A stretch of DNA of 64,000 nt from Pseudomonas mediterranea CFBP 5447 (GCF_000774145.1 NZ_KN322987.1:188756-252755); one strand, 5' to 3'; positions 49,259-58,677 are shown, counted from the first letter of the stretch. Program-made: numbers and translations. Notes: a model not told the origin generated them from the sequence alone.

Positions 49259-51820
49259 ATGAATTCCAACGTTGCTTCCCTGAACAAGCTGCAAACGCTG
49301 ATCGTGATCGGCAATGGCATGGTCGGCCATCACTGCGTCGAACAACTGATCGAGCGCGGTGCCCTCAACCATTACCGTCTGCATGTGTTCAGCGAAGAGC
49401 CGATGCGCGCCTATGACCGCGTGCACCTGTCCGAGTATTTCTCCGGTCGTGACGCCGAATCCCTGGCCCTCGGCGAAGTCTCGTTGTACCGGACCCCAGG
49501 CGTCACACTGCACTTGGGCGTGCCGGTACTGGAGATCGATCGCCAGGCCCGTCAGGTCGTCACCGCCGGGGAACGCATCCACTACGACAAACTGGTGCTC
49601 GCCACCGGCTCCTACCCGTTCGTGCCGCCCATCGAAGGCGCCGACGGCGACTCCCGCCTGGTCTATCGCACCCTGGAAGACCTGGACGCGATTCGCGCCG
49701 CCGCCACCAATGCCCGGCGTGGCGTGGTGGTTGGCGGCGGCCTGCTGGGCCTGGAAGCGGCCAATGCGCTCAAGACCCTGGGCCTGGAAGCCCACGTGGT
49801 GGAATTCGCCCCACGGTTGATGCCGGTGCAGCTGGACGAGCAGGGCGGCCTGGCCCTCAAGGCTCGCATCGAAAAGCTCGGCGTCGGCGTGCATCTGTCC
49901 AAGGGCACCCAATCCATCACTGCCGGTGAGCACTACCGCTATCGGATGACCTTCGGCAACGATGACTTCCTGGAAACCGACCTGATCGTGTTTTCCGCCG
50001 GTATCCGTGCCCAGGACGCCCTGGCTCGCCACAGCGACCTGCAGATCGGTCCGCGCGGTGGCGTGGTGATCGACGACCAATGCTTGAGCAGCGACCCGGA
50101 CATCTATGCCATCGGCGAATGTGCGGCCTGGAACGGCAGCATTTTCGGCCTGGTCGCTCCGGGCTACCAGATGGCCCGCAGCGTCGCCGCCCAACTGAGC
50201 GGTGAAAGCGGCGAACCGTTCACCGGCGCGGACATGTCCACCAAGCTCAAGTTGCTCGGCGTCGACGTTGGCTCCATCGGCGACGCCCACGGGAACACGC
50301 CGGGCTCGCGCAGTTTCCAGTTCATCGACGAAACCAGCGCCAGTTACCGGCGACTGGTGGTGGACGCCGACGGCAAGCGGGTCATCGGCGCGGTGCTGGT
50401 GGGTGACAACAGCTACTACGACACCTTGCTCCAGTACATGCAGAACGGCATCGCCTTGCCCAAGGATGCCGCCAGCCTGATCCTGCCCACCTCCGAAGGC
50501 GCACCGACCCTCGGCCCGGCCTCGCTGCCCGCGGCGGCGACCATCTGTTCGTGCCACAACGTCACCAAGGGCTCGATCTGCGCGGCCATCGACGGCGGCT
50601 GCACGGATCTGGGCCAACTCAAGTGCGACACCAAGGCCGGTACCGGTTGCGGGGGCTGCGCCGCGCTGGTCAAGCAGGTGTTCGAACATGAGCTGGTGGC
50701 CCGTGGCGTCACTGTCGACAAGAGCCTTTGCGAACACTTCGCCTATACCCGCCAGGAGCTGTACGCCCTGGTGCGGGTGGAAGGGATCATCAGCTTCGAC
50801 GAACTGCTGGCCAAGCACGGCCGCGGGCACACCGGTTGCGACCTGTGCAAGCCGGCGGTGGGCTCGATCCTGGCCTCGTGCTGGAACCAGCCGATCATGG
50901 ATCCGTCCCTGGTGCCGTTGCAGGACACCAACGACACCTTCATGGCGAACATGCAGAAAAACGGCACCTATTCGGTGGTGCCGCGCATCGCCGGCGGGGA
51001 AATCACCGCCGACAAACTGATCGCCATCGGCGTGGTGGCTAAGAAATACGACCTCTACACCAAGATCACCGGCGGCCAACGCATCGACCTGTTCGGCGCT
51101 CAACTGCACCAGTTGCCGGACATCTGGGCCGAGTTGATCGAAGCCGGTTTCGAAACGGGTCATGCCTACGGCAAATCCACCCGCACGGTGAAATCCTGCG
51201 TGGGCAGTACCTGGTGCCGTTACGGCGTACAGGACAGCGTGCAGATGGCCCTGACCCTTGAGGATCGCTACAAGGGCTTGCGCTCGCCCCATAAACTCAA
51301 GTTTGCGGTGTCCGGTTGCACCCGCGAATGCGCCGAGGCCCAGAGCAAGGACGTCGGCGTGATTGCCACGGAAAAGGGCTGGAACCTGTATGTCGCCGGT
51401 AACGGCGGCATGCGTCCACGTCACGCCGAGCTGTTCGCCACCGACCTGGATGACGAAACCCTGATCCGCTACATCGACCGCTTCCTGATGTTCTACATCC
51501 GCACCGCCGACAGGTTGCAGCGCACCTCGGTCTGGCGCGAAAGCCTCGAGGGCGGCCTGGACTACCTCAAGGACGTGATCATCGACGACAGCCTGGGCCT
51601 GGGGGCCGAGCTCGAAGCCCAGATGCAACTGGTGGTCGACCGCTACGAATGCGAATGGGCCAACGCCCTCAAGGATCCGGAAAAACTCAAGCGTTTCCGC
51701 ACGTTCGTCAACGACAAACGCGGCGATCCGGATGTGCATTTCGTCCGCGAGCGCGGCCAGCGTCGCCCGGTTCACGCCGGTGAACTTCACCTGATTCCCG
51801 TCACTGAGGAGGTGCTCTGA
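49259..51820 (+). CDS. nirB: Assimilatory nitrite reductase large subunit
   Basis: An 853-residue NAD(P)H nitrite reductase. Order: FAD/NAD-binding domains (LIVIGNGMVGHHCVEQL; GVVVGGGLLGLEAANAL), BFD-like [2Fe-2S] domain (CSCHNVTKGSICAAI ... TGCGGCAALV), and sulphite/nitrite reductase ferredoxin-like and sirohaem-[4Fe-4S] domains (KSCVGSTWCRYG; SGCTRECAEAQSKDVG). Reduces nitrite to ammonium in the cytoplasm with NirD. ATG 49259 gives the standard N-terminus; its ribosome-binding site is weak (GGGTG). No nitrate reductase gene follows within the window. Confidence 0.94.
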   Translation: MNSNVASLNKLQTLIVIGNGMVGHHCVEQLIERGALNHYRLHVFSEEPMRAYDRVHLSEYFSGRDAESLALGEVSLYRTPGVTLHLGVPVLEIDRQARQVVTAGERIHYDKLVLATGSYPFVPPIEGADGDSRLVYRTLEDLDAIRAAATNARRGVVVGGGLLGLEAANALKTLGLEAHVVEFAPRLMPVQLDEQGGLALKARIEKLGVGVHLSKGTQSITAGEHYRYRMTFGNDDFLETDLIVFSAGIRAQDALARHSDLQIGPRGGVVIDDQCLSSDPDIYAIGECAAWNGSIFGLVAPGYQMARSVAAQLSGESGEPFTGADMSTKLKLLGVDVGSIGDAHGNTPGSRSFQFIDETSASYRRLVVDADGKRVIGAVLVGDNSYYDTLLQYMQNGIALPKDAASLILPTSEGAPTLGPASLPAAATICSCHNVTKGSICAAIDGGCTDLGQLKCDTKAGTGCGGCAALVKQVFEHELVARGVTVDKSLCEHFAYTRQELYALVRVEGIISFDELLAKHGRGHTGCDLCKPAVGSILASCWNQPIMDPSLVPLQDTNDTFMANMQKNGTYSVVPRIAGGEITADKLIAIGVVAKKYDLYTKITGGQRIDLFGAQLHQLPDIWAELIEAGFETGHAYGKSTRTVKSCVGSTWCRYGVQDSVQMALTLEDRYKGLRSPHKLKFAVSGCTRECAEAQSKDVGVIATEKGWNLYVAGNGGMRPRHAELFATDLDDETLIRYIDRFLMFYIRTADRLQRTSVWRESLEGGLDYLKDVIIDDSLGLGAELEAQMQLVVDRYECEWANALKDPEKLKRFRTFVNDKRGDPDVHFVRERGQRRPVHAGELHLIPVTEEVL

Positions 51821-52200
51821 TGAGCCAGTCAAACGTCGTTCGTATCCCCACCGCCGCAGCCCAGGTGCAATGGCGCGCCCTATGCAGCCGCGAAGACCTG
51901 GTCCCCAACTCCGGCGTGGTCGCCTGGCACGACGGCAGCCAGGTGGCGCTGCTGTACCTGCCCGAACAGCAGGACAAACCGCTGTACGCCATCGACAACC
52001 GCGACCCCAAGTCCGGTGCGAATGTCATCGGCCGCGGCCTGTTGGGCAGCATCAAGGGTGAGCTGGTGATTGCCTCGCCGATGTACAAGCAGCATTTCCG
52101 CCTGGAAGACGGCCACTGCCTGGAATACCCGGAACAGCGCCTGCGGGTGTGGCCGGTGCGGTTGAATGGTGATGTGGTGGAGATTGGCGAAGAGGCATGA
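51820..52200 (+). CDS. nirD: Assimilatory nitrite reductase small subunit
   Basis: A 126-residue Rieske-fold protein (RALCSREDLVPNSGVVAWHDG, YAIDNRDPKSGANVIGRGLLG). As in other NirD proteins the Cys/His ligands of a true Rieske centre are missing. Its ATG shares one base with the nirB stop (TGATG), after GAGGAGGTGC. Confidence 0.93.
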   Translation: MSQSNVVRIPTAAAQVQWRALCSREDLVPNSGVVAWHDGSQVALLYLPEQQDKPLYAIDNRDPKSGANVIGRGLLGSIKGELVIASPMYKQHFRLEDGHCLEYPEQRLRVWPVRLNGDVVEIGEEA

Positions 52201-52223
52201 CAAGGCCGAGGGGCCTGTGGGAA

Positions 52224-52318
52224 TCCTGTGGGAGCGAGCCTGCTCGCGATAGCTGTGTGTCAGGCAGCATCAATGTTGGCTGACAGCACGCCATCGCGAG
52301 CAGGCTCGCTCCCACAAG
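52224..52318. repeat. REP doublet
   Basis: Inverted pair of the REP core after nirD, preceded by a partial CCTGTGGGAATCCTGTGGGA duplication of the first bases. Confidence 0.9.
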
Positions 52319-52379
52319 GGGATCATTGACCAAGCGGCATGCGTCTCAGCGTGCCGTCAATTGAAACCGGGAATTAGCA

Positions 52380-52820
52380 ATGAAAACCGCCGCTCAACTG
52401 GTGAAACTCAAGAGTGTGCAGAACCAGCAGGTCCATAGCATCGCGCCCGAGCAGACGGTGCTCGAAGCCCTGCGGATCATGGCCGAGAAGAACGTCGGCG
52501 CGTTGCCGGTGATCGAGGATGGCCAGGTGGTGGGGGTGTTCAGCGAGCGGGACTATGCGCGCAAGATGGTGCTGCACGGCCGCTCTTCAGTGGGGACTTC
52601 GGTGCGCACCATCATGAGTGCGCCGGTGGTGACCGCCGACAGCCAGCAAAGCATCGAGCGCTGCATGGAAGTGATGACCGACAGCCACCTGCGGCACTTG
52701 CCGGTGCTCGATAACGGGCAGTTGATCGGCCTGCTGTCGATTGGTGACCTGGTCAAGCAGGCCATTGTCGAACAAGCGGATCTGATCCGGCAGTTGGAGC
52801 ATTACATTCGCGGGCATTGA
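52380..52820 (+). CDS. CBS-domain pair protein
   Basis: A 146-residue protein made of two CBS motifs (QQVHSIAPEQTVLEALRIMA ... GVFSERDYARKM; TIMSAPVVTADSQQSIERCM ... LIGLLSIGDLVKQAI). Such stand-alone pairs bind adenine nucleotides and modulate other proteins. No partner gene is adjacent. Confidence 0.88.
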   Translation: MKTAAQLVKLKSVQNQQVHSIAPEQTVLEALRIMAEKNVGALPVIEDGQVVGVFSERDYARKMVLHGRSSVGTSVRTIMSAPVVTADSQQSIERCMEVMTDSHLRHLPVLDNGQLIGLLSIGDLVKQAIVEQADLIRQLEHYIRGH

Positions 52821-52883
52821 GACCGCACACACAGGTTCCTATGGGTGCAAGGACTTGCCTTGATGCCAGGCAGCCGGCGCAAA

Positions 52884-52979
52884 CCCTGTGGGAGCAAAGC
52901 TTGCTCGCGATAGGGGCAGACCAGTCGACATTGTTGCTGGCTGACCTACCGCAGTCGCGGGCAAGCCTTGCTCCCACAG
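52884..52979. repeat. Diverged REP doublet
   Basis: Core altered to GTGGGAGCAAAGCTTGCTCG at left and CGCGGGCAAGCCTTGCTCCC at right; a variant lineage of the same repeat. Confidence 0.82.
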
Positions 52980-52989
52980 CCCACAGCGC

Positions 52990-53454
52990 CTACTGGCTCG
53001 GCCCGGGCCGATGCTGGCGCAACAACTCGATCTGCTGGGCCGGAATCAATTCGCGCAAGGCTTTGTAGAGCGCCCGGGTTTCCAGCAGGTTCCAGATGCG
53101 CAGCATGGTTTCCAGCGCATCCAGGGGTTTGCTGATGAAGTCCCGTGCACCGAGGGCCAGGGCGCGCAGGCGGGTGTCCCGGGTGGCATCGGCGGTCAGT
53201 ACCAGGATTGGCAGGTAGTCGTTGGCCGGGATTCGCCGGTTGAGTTGCTCCAGCACGGCGAAACCGTCGAACGCCGGCATGTGCAGGTCGAGGATGACCA
53301 GATCCGGCTCGAAGCTGTTGAACAGATCCAGGGTGCGCAGGGGCTCGGTGCTGCTCAGCACGTTATGCAACCCTTCCCGGGCCAGCAATTGTTCCATCAG
53401 GTCCAGGTTGGGGCGCTGGTCGTCGATGATCAGGATGCGCAAGTCGCGATTCAT
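52990..53454 (-). CDS. Stand-alone receiver-domain response regulator
   Basis: A 154-residue protein: receiver domain with acidic IIDDQ (residues 8-12), phospho-Asp in LVILDLHMPAFDGF, and Lys in DFISKPLDA; the 35-residue C-terminus has no known output fold. It overlaps the hybrid kinase stop by 4 bases and is last in the four-gene set, so it likely ends the phosphorelay or acts by protein contact. Confidence 0.85.
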   Translation of the reverse strand: MNRDLRILIIDDQRPNLDLMEQLLAREGLHNVLSSTEPLRTLDLFNSFEPDLVILDLHMPAFDGFAVLEQLNRRIPANDYLPILVLTADATRDTRLRALALGARDFISKPLDALETMLRIWNLLETRALYKALRELIPAQQIELLRQHRPGPSQ

Positions 53455-55763
53455 GCAGGCTCCGGTAAATAACGTTCAAGGTGGGCCAGGAAGGCCTGGA
53501 TATGGATGGGTTTGGTCAGGACTGCCGTGGCGCCGGCATCCTGAAGGACCCGACGGGTCAGGTCGCTGGCATCGGCGGTGATCATCAGCACCGGGGTGGA
53601 CGCGGTGGCAGGGGACTGGCGCAAGCGACGCAGGACCTCCAGGCCCTCAAGGTCGGGCAGGGTCACATCCAGCAGGATCAGTTGTGGCGCATGCTGGCGT
53701 GCCAGGTCCAGGCCCATCTGGCCTTGCATACTCGACAACAACTGGATGCCGGGACGGCGTTGCATCAGGGTTTCGATCAACGCCAGGCTCGACAGGTTGT
53801 CCTCGATACACAAGACCCTGCCGTGGTACTCAACAGGCGGACGGGTGACCGTCAGGGCCGCGATAGGCGGCAAGTGCGCGGTGACGACCTGGGCACCCGG
53901 CAACTGCAAGGTGAAACAGCAACCCTGGTCCGGCACGCTGTGCACCTGAAGATTACCCTGCATCATCTCCAGCAGGCTCTTGCTCAGGGACAGGCCGAGG
54001 CCGGTGCCTTCGACCTGGGGATCGGCGCCCAAGCGTTCGAACGGCTTGAACAACTGGTCCAGTTGCTCCGGGGCAATGCCGCGCCCGGTATCGCTCACGG
54101 CAATGGCCACCCGTTTGTCCAGGACAGTCACTTCAATGCGTACTTCACCTTCGGGCCGGTTGTATTTGATCGCGTTGGACAACAGGTTGAGCAGCACCTG
54201 GACCAGCCGCTGACGGTCGGCCAGCACGCCGCTGCCCTCGGGCAGCGACGGCAGTTCGACCAGGCGGATGCCGGCGTCGGCAGCCATGGGTGAAACCAGC
54301 GTCAGGGCTTCGTGCAGGACGCTCGCCAGGGCGATGGGCTCGATGTTCAGTGGCAAGCGACCCGCTTCGATCCGGGCAATGTCCAGCACTTCGTTGATCA
54401 GTGCCAGCAGGTGCTGGCCGGCGCGCAGGATGTGGCTGACCTGGGGACGTTGGCCGGCGGTGGAGTCCATGTCCAGCAGTTGCGCGAAACCGAGAATGGC
54501 ATTCAAGGGCGTGCGCAGTTCGTGGCTCATGCGCGAGAGAAATTCGCTCTTGGCCCGGCTGGCGCTTTCCGCTTCCTCGCGGGCCGTGCTCAGGGCAATC
54601 TCGGCGGCGCGCCGGTCGGTGATGTCGCGGGTGATCTTGGAGAAACCGCGCAGGGCGCCGGTGCTGTCGTATTGGGCGGTGATGACCACGCTGGCCCAGA
54701 AGCGGCTGCCATCCTTGCGGCAGCGCCAGCCTTCTTCCATGTAATGCCCGTCACGGGTGGCTTCGCGCAGGGCCATCTCCGGATGCGCCGGGCACTCTTC
54801 GGCCAGATAGAACAGGGAAAAGTGCCGGCCGATGATCTCCTGCTCGGTGTAGCCCTTGATCCGTTCGGCGCCGGCGTTCCAGGTGATCACGTGACCCTTG
54901 GCGTCCAGGGCGAAGATCCCGTAGTCCCTCACGCCATCGATGATCAGCCGCAGGCGCTCTTCGTTGTCGCGCAGTGCCCGCTCGCGCTCGGCAAGCAACT
55001 GTCCGGCTTCCACCAGGCGGGTGCCCAATTGGCCGATCTCATCCTGCTCCGGCGGTTGCGGCCGTAAGGGTTGGCCCAGCGCCAGGCGCTGGGCATTGCC
55101 TTGTACCTGCTGCACCCGGGCGACGATGCCCTTGGACAGGAACAGCACCGCGACAATCGCGCCGAACAACCCGCACACCGCTGCAAGCAGCGTGGCGAAC
55201 AGCAAGCGCATGCGGGTGGCGGAGGCGGCGGCGCTGCGTTCGGCGAGCAGGGCATCTTCGCGAATGCGCATGGCATTGATCTGCTCGCGCAGCACGTCCA
55301 GCACTTGCTTGTTCTTGATCAGGAGCGCGGTGATGGCCTCGGTATCGCCGCTCTTGCCGCCACGCAGTTCCACCAGCCCGCTGAGTTTTTCATCGATCAG
55401 CGGGGTGATGGTCCGGAGATGTTCGCGCATCCTGGCGTCGCGCACATTGTGGTCCAGGCGTTGCAGGGCGGCCTCGATCAGCAGCGTGGCCTGTTCATAG
55501 CCGGGCAGAAAGTCCTCGCGCCGGGTCAGCAGGTAGCCGCGCACGCTGGCTGCCGCTTCTGCCAGCAGGGTGTGCACCGCCTGGATATCGCCCTGCACGC
55601 GCAACACCCGACGAACATCTTCTTCAGCCCGGGCGGTCTGGCGCTCGGTGATGTAGATCAGCACCAGTGACAGCAGCAGCACCACCAGTGGCAGGGAAAT
55701 CACCACCAACGCCTTGCCCCGCAGTGGCAGGTCGGCCCAGCGGCGGGCAGCGAGGTATTTCAT
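53451..55763 (-). CDS. Membrane hybrid histidine kinase (CHASE3-HAMP-PAS-HK-REC)
   Basis: About 770 residues. N-terminal membrane helix (KALVVISLPLVVLLLSLVLIY), CHASE3-like periplasmic segment (residues 40-180, ASVRGYLLTRREDFLPGYEQA), second helix (LLFATLLAAVCGLFGAIVAVLF), HAMP, PAS (DYGIFALDAKGHVITWNAGA), HisKA (SEFLSRMSHELRTPLNAILG), HATPase_c (VSDTGRGIAPEQLDQLFKPF; GTGLGLSLSKSL) and C-terminal receiver (LILLDVTLPDLEG). ATG 55763 overlaps the upstream regulator stop (ATGA); a GTG two codons earlier is possible. The signal is unknown. Confidence 0.87.
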   Translation of the reverse strand: MKYLAARRWADLPLRGKALVVISLPLVVLLLSLVLIYITERQTARAEEDVRRVLRVQGDIQAVHTLLAEAAASVRGYLLTRREDFLPGYEQATLLIEAALQRLDHNVRDARMREHLRTITPLIDEKLSGLVELRGGKSGDTEAITALLIKNKQVLDVLREQINAMRIREDALLAERSAAASATRMRLLFATLLAAVCGLFGAIVAVLFLSKGIVARVQQVQGNAQRLALGQPLRPQPPEQDEIGQLGTRLVEAGQLLAERERALRDNEERLRLIIDGVRDYGIFALDAKGHVITWNAGAERIKGYTEQEIIGRHFSLFYLAEECPAHPEMALREATRDGHYMEEGWRCRKDGSRFWASVVITAQYDSTGALRGFSKITRDITDRRAAEIALSTAREEAESASRAKSEFLSRMSHELRTPLNAILGFAQLLDMDSTAGQRPQVSHILRAGQHLLALINEVLDIARIEAGRLPLNIEPIALASVLHEALTLVSPMAADAGIRLVELPSLPEGSGVLADRQRLVQVLLNLLSNAIKYNRPEGEVRIEVTVLDKRVAIAVSDTGRGIAPEQLDQLFKPFERLGADPQVEGTGLGLSLSKSLLEMMQGNLQVHSVPDQGCCFTLQLPGAQVVTAHLPPIAALTVTRPPVEYHGRVLCIEDNLSSLALIETLMQRRPGIQLLSSMQGQMGLDLARQHAPQLILLDVTLPDLEGLEVLRRLRQSPATASTPVLMITADASDLTRRVLQDAGATAVLTKPIHIQAFLAHLERYLPEPA

Positions 55764-56428
55764 GGCCACTGTCCGGCGGGTTGCGCCACCAGTCCCAGGG
55801 CGACGCCGCGTACGGCGGCCTGGGTCCGGTCGGCGGCCCCCAGCTTGCCGATGACCCGTTCCACGTGGGCCTTGGCCGTACCGGCGGCGATGCCGAGCTT
55901 CTCGCCGATTTCACGGTTGCTGAAGCCGCCCGCCACCAGCCCCAGCACCTGGCGTTCCCGCGCGGTCAGGGCCTGGAGCGGTGCTGCGGCGCCGGCACCA
56001 CGTTCGGTCATGCGCCGTAGCAGGCGCGCGCTAACCGAACTGTTCAGGGCTTCTTCGCCCCGGGCGACGCGTTTGAGTGCGTCCAGCACTTCGTCACGGC
56101 TGGCGTCCTTGAGTAGATAACCGACGGCGCCGGCACCGATGGCCGCCTCCAGGTGGTCGGGGCTGTCGTCCATGGTGAAGATCACCACTTTGATGGCCGG
56201 TTGGCGCTGCTGCAGGATGCGCGCCGCGCCCAGGCCGTTGAGCACCGGCATGCGGATGTCGAGAATGGCGATGTCCGGCTGCAGTCGCTCGCACAGGTCG
56301 AGGGCTTCCTGGCCATCGCGGGCCTGGCCGACGACCTCGAACCCGGTGCTGCCGGCCAACAAGGCGATGAACCCGGCGCGGGTGACTTCGTGATCGTCGG
56401 CCAACAGCAGCCTTAAAGGAGAGGTCAT
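55760..56428 (-). CDS. NarL/LuxR-type response regulator
   Basis: A 222-residue regulator: receiver (LLADDHEVTRAGF, phospho-Asp in IAILDIRMPVLNGL, YLLKDASRDEV) and LuxR helix-turn-helix (LTARERQVLGLVAGGFSNRE, AAGTAKAHVERVIGKLG). It is sandwiched between two kinase genes with 4-base overlaps on both sides; the HisKA_3 kinase upstream is its natural partner. It is the only DNA-binding output in the set. Confidence 0.88.
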   Translation of the reverse strand: MTSPLRLLLADDHEVTRAGFIALLAGSTGFEVVGQARDGQEALDLCERLQPDIAILDIRMPVLNGLGAARILQQRQPAIKVVIFTMDDSPDHLEAAIGAGAVGYLLKDASRDEVLDALKRVARGEEALNSSVSARLLRRMTERGAGAAAPLQALTARERQVLGLVAGGFSNREIGEKLGIAAGTAKAHVERVIGKLGAADRTQAAVRGVALGLVAQPAGQWP

Positions 56429-57609
56429 GGATGTGCTCCGTCGAGAGGCAGTGGCACGCTGGCCAACAATCGGGTGCCATCGCCGGGCTGGCTGAGACAG
56501 GTCAGTTGGCCTCCCAGCAGGAGGGTCCGCTCCTGCATGGCCGCCAGGCCCAGGTGGCGAGTGCCGTTGGTTTCGATGGGTTGCTCCAGGGCAAAGCCAC
56601 GACCATTGTCCTCCACCCGCAGAACGGCCTGGCCAGCGCCGATCGAGAGTCCCAGGCTCACGTGAGCGGCCCGGGCATGCTTGAGAATGTTGTTGATGCC
56701 TTCCTGGGCGATGCGGAACAGGGCGATTTCGGTATTGCCCGGCAGCCGCGTGGTGCTGTGTTCGACCCAGTCCACCGTCAAGCCGGCCTCGCGCAGGCGA
56801 TCGGCTTCCTTGTCGACGGCTTTGTACAGGCCGAAATCGTCCAGCACGTGGGGGCGCAGGCCGCCGATCAGTTGCCGGCCCTCACCGACACAACCCTGGG
56901 CCAACGCCAGGATGGTCTGCAATTCGCTCGCCAGGTCGGGCGGCAACACCGGGCAGCGCCCGGCGAACCCCTGCAGGCGCTGATGCAGGCCGGCCAGGTT
57001 CTGCGCCAGGCCGTCATGCAGGTCATACGCCACGCGCTTGCGTTCGTCTTCCTGGGCCGTGAACAACCGGTGGACCAGTTCCGACATGGTGCGTTCGCGG
57101 GCCTGGAGGGCTTCGAGCAGCCGATGATTCTCCAAGTGCGCGGCCAGCAGGGTCGCCAGCAGTTGCAGGGATTCGATGTCTTCGTTGTCGGGGGCGCTGA
57201 TGACCACGCTGTTGCCCAGCAACAGCACGCCGAACACCGTGCCGTCGGCGGCTCGCAGCGGGACCCGCAGGACCTGGGGCAGGGGGCTGTCGGGGTATTC
57301 CAGCCATTGCGGACCCGGTACCGGCGAATCGGCGAGGCTGGCGAGCCAGTCCAGGCGCTCGCCACTGCCATGGCAGGCGAGGGCGCTTGCCGGCTGATCA
57401 GGCGTCCATTCCAACAACAGGCCATGGTCCATGGCGATGAACGCGCAAGCCCGTTGCACCACACGCTGGCGCATCTGTGCCAAGGGCAAGCGGGTCAGTT
57501 CGTGGCCGGTGCCCAGCAACAGGCCCAGGCGCGCGGCGCGGCTTTGTGACTGACGATACTGGCTGCGGATGGCCAGGGCGCTGCCGGGATCATGGGGTGG
57601 GCTCTGCAT
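56425..57609 (-). CDS. Soluble GAF-domain histidine kinase (HisKA_3)
   Basis: A 394-residue kinase without membrane segments: GAF-like sensor (about residues 40-160, AFIAMDHGLLLEWTPDQPAS, TVFGVLLLGNSVVI), HisKA_3 with the phospho-His in AYDLHDGLAQNLAGLHQRL, and HATPase_c (RIAQEGINNILKHARAAHVS, VEDNGRGFAL). First gene of the unit; overlaps the regulator start by 4 bases. Confidence 0.86.
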   Translation of the reverse strand: MQSPPHDPGSALAIRSQYRQSQSRAARLGLLLGTGHELTRLPLAQMRQRVVQRACAFIAMDHGLLLEWTPDQPASALACHGSGERLDWLASLADSPVPGPQWLEYPDSPLPQVLRVPLRAADGTVFGVLLLGNSVVISAPDNEDIESLQLLATLLAAHLENHRLLEALQARERTMSELVHRLFTAQEDERKRVAYDLHDGLAQNLAGLHQRLQGFAGRCPVLPPDLASELQTILALAQGCVGEGRQLIGGLRPHVLDDFGLYKAVDKEADRLREAGLTVDWVEHSTTRLPGNTEIALFRIAQEGINNILKHARAAHVSLGLSIGAGQAVLRVEDNGRGFALEQPIETNGTRHLGLAAMQERTLLLGGQLTCLSQPGDGTRLLASVPLPLDGAHP

Positions 57610-57794
57610 GGGGGCTCCAGCGTGAAGGGGACCGGTCCGGTCGTGACGTCGGTATTAGAGCGCGTCATCGGTGCCGGGCCTATCTGCCGATCGGCATAGT
57701 CGATCGGCACCGGTTGGCCGATGGCGGGGGCTGTGGCGAACGGCAAAGTGGGGTCATTGAAACCGACGCTATTAATACCGAAAGGAACGCTACG

Positions 57795-58316
57795 ATGAAA
57801 ATGAAAACCCTGGCCCTCGCCACTTTTTTTGTACTGACCACGCCTTTTGTCCATGCCGCCGATGCCACGCCTTTCGTGTATCGCACCGTGGCCGAACAAC
57901 CCAAGAACGTGAACGATCGGGAGATCGCTGCGCTGTTCGACCAGTGGAACAAGACACTGCAGACCGGCAGTGCCACCGCGATGACCAGCCTCTACGCGCC
58001 GGATGCGATTCTGCAACCGACCCTTTCCAACAAGGTGCGCACCACGCCGGCGCAGATCCAGGACTATTTCGAACACTTCCTGGCGGGCAAGCCGGTTGGC
58101 CAGATCAACTACCGGGAAATCCGCCACCTGGGGCCCGACGCGGCGATGGACAGCGGCGTCTACACCTTCACCCTGACCAATGCCGATGGCAGCAAGAAGG
58201 ACGTGCAGGCGCGCTACACCTACCTCTACGAGCGCCTGAACGGGCAGTGGAAAATCATCAACCACCACTCTTCGGCCATGCCGGAAGTGCTGAAAGTCTT
58301 GCACGCCAGCCACTGA
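57795..58316 (+). CDS. Exported SnoaL-like (SgcJ/EcaC) protein
   Basis: A 173-residue periplasmic protein, signal peptide MKMKTLALATFFVLTTPFVHA, then an NTF2/SnoaL-like alpha+beta barrel (REIAALFDQWNKTLQTGSAT, SLYAPDAILQPTLSNKVRTT, YTYLYERLNGQWKIINHHSS). Family members bind small ligands. It is divergent from the phosphorelay (186 bases), and may be its target or ligand sensor (inference). AAAGGAACGCTACG precedes the ATG. Confidence 0.8.
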   Translation: MKMKTLALATFFVLTTPFVHAADATPFVYRTVAEQPKNVNDREIAALFDQWNKTLQTGSATAMTSLYAPDAILQPTLSNKVRTTPAQIQDYFEHFLAGKPVGQINYREIRHLGPDAAMDSGVYTFTLTNADGSKKDVQARYTYLYERLNGQWKIINHHSSAMPEVLKVLHASH

Positions 58317-58331
58317 TACTCCTCACCATCC

Positions 58332-58362
58332 GAGCGCCCTTGATCCCAAGGGCGCTTTTGTT
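58332..58362 (+). terminator. Rho-independent terminator
   Basis: GAGCGCCCTTG / CAAGGGCGCTT stem, ATCC loop, then TTGTTTG; 16 bases after the SnoaL-like gene. Confidence 0.85.
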
Positions 58363-58379
58363 TGTGCAGCAGAAGATTC

Positions 58380-58545
58380 CCTGTGGGAGCGAGCCTGCTC
58401 GCGAAAGCGCCCGACTAGTCGCCAAAAATGCAGGCTGACCGACCGCCATCGCGAGCAGGCTCGCTCCCACAGGGGATTGGCGGTCAGACGCAGAAAGTGG
58501 GTTCACCGGGAGCAATGTGGGAGCGAGCCTGCTCGCGATGGCGGT
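58380..58545. repeat. Cluster of three REP units
   Basis: A full doublet (58380-58472) followed by a third, forward REP unit (58516-58545). With the terminator it fills most of the 361 gene-free bases before the sigma factor. Confidence 0.88.
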
Positions 58546-58626
58546 GGCCCAGCTTGCATCAAACCCTCGGTTTCCCCCGCATTTACACATTTCGCCGCAC
58601 AAAGGACTTGGATTAGCTCGCGAACA

Positions 58627-58648
58627 TTAATTAGAATCAGTCTCATTT
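58627..58648 (+). promoter_or_regulatory. Possible Fur box upstream of fecI-like gene
   Basis: ATTAATTAGAATCAGTCTCAT resembles the AT-rich Fur repeat (GATAATGATAATCATTATC) imperfectly, in an AT-rich island 30-50 bases before the sigma gene. Iron-starvation sigma genes are normally Fur-repressed. Confidence 0.5.
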
Positions 58649-58677
58649 AAGACATTCCACGCCCAGGGCCTCTTGAC

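Noticed and set aside
49097..51832. 911-codon minus-strand frame opposite nirB
   Set aside because: Shadow of nirB, caused by strong third-position GC; it would also cross the nirB leader terminator.
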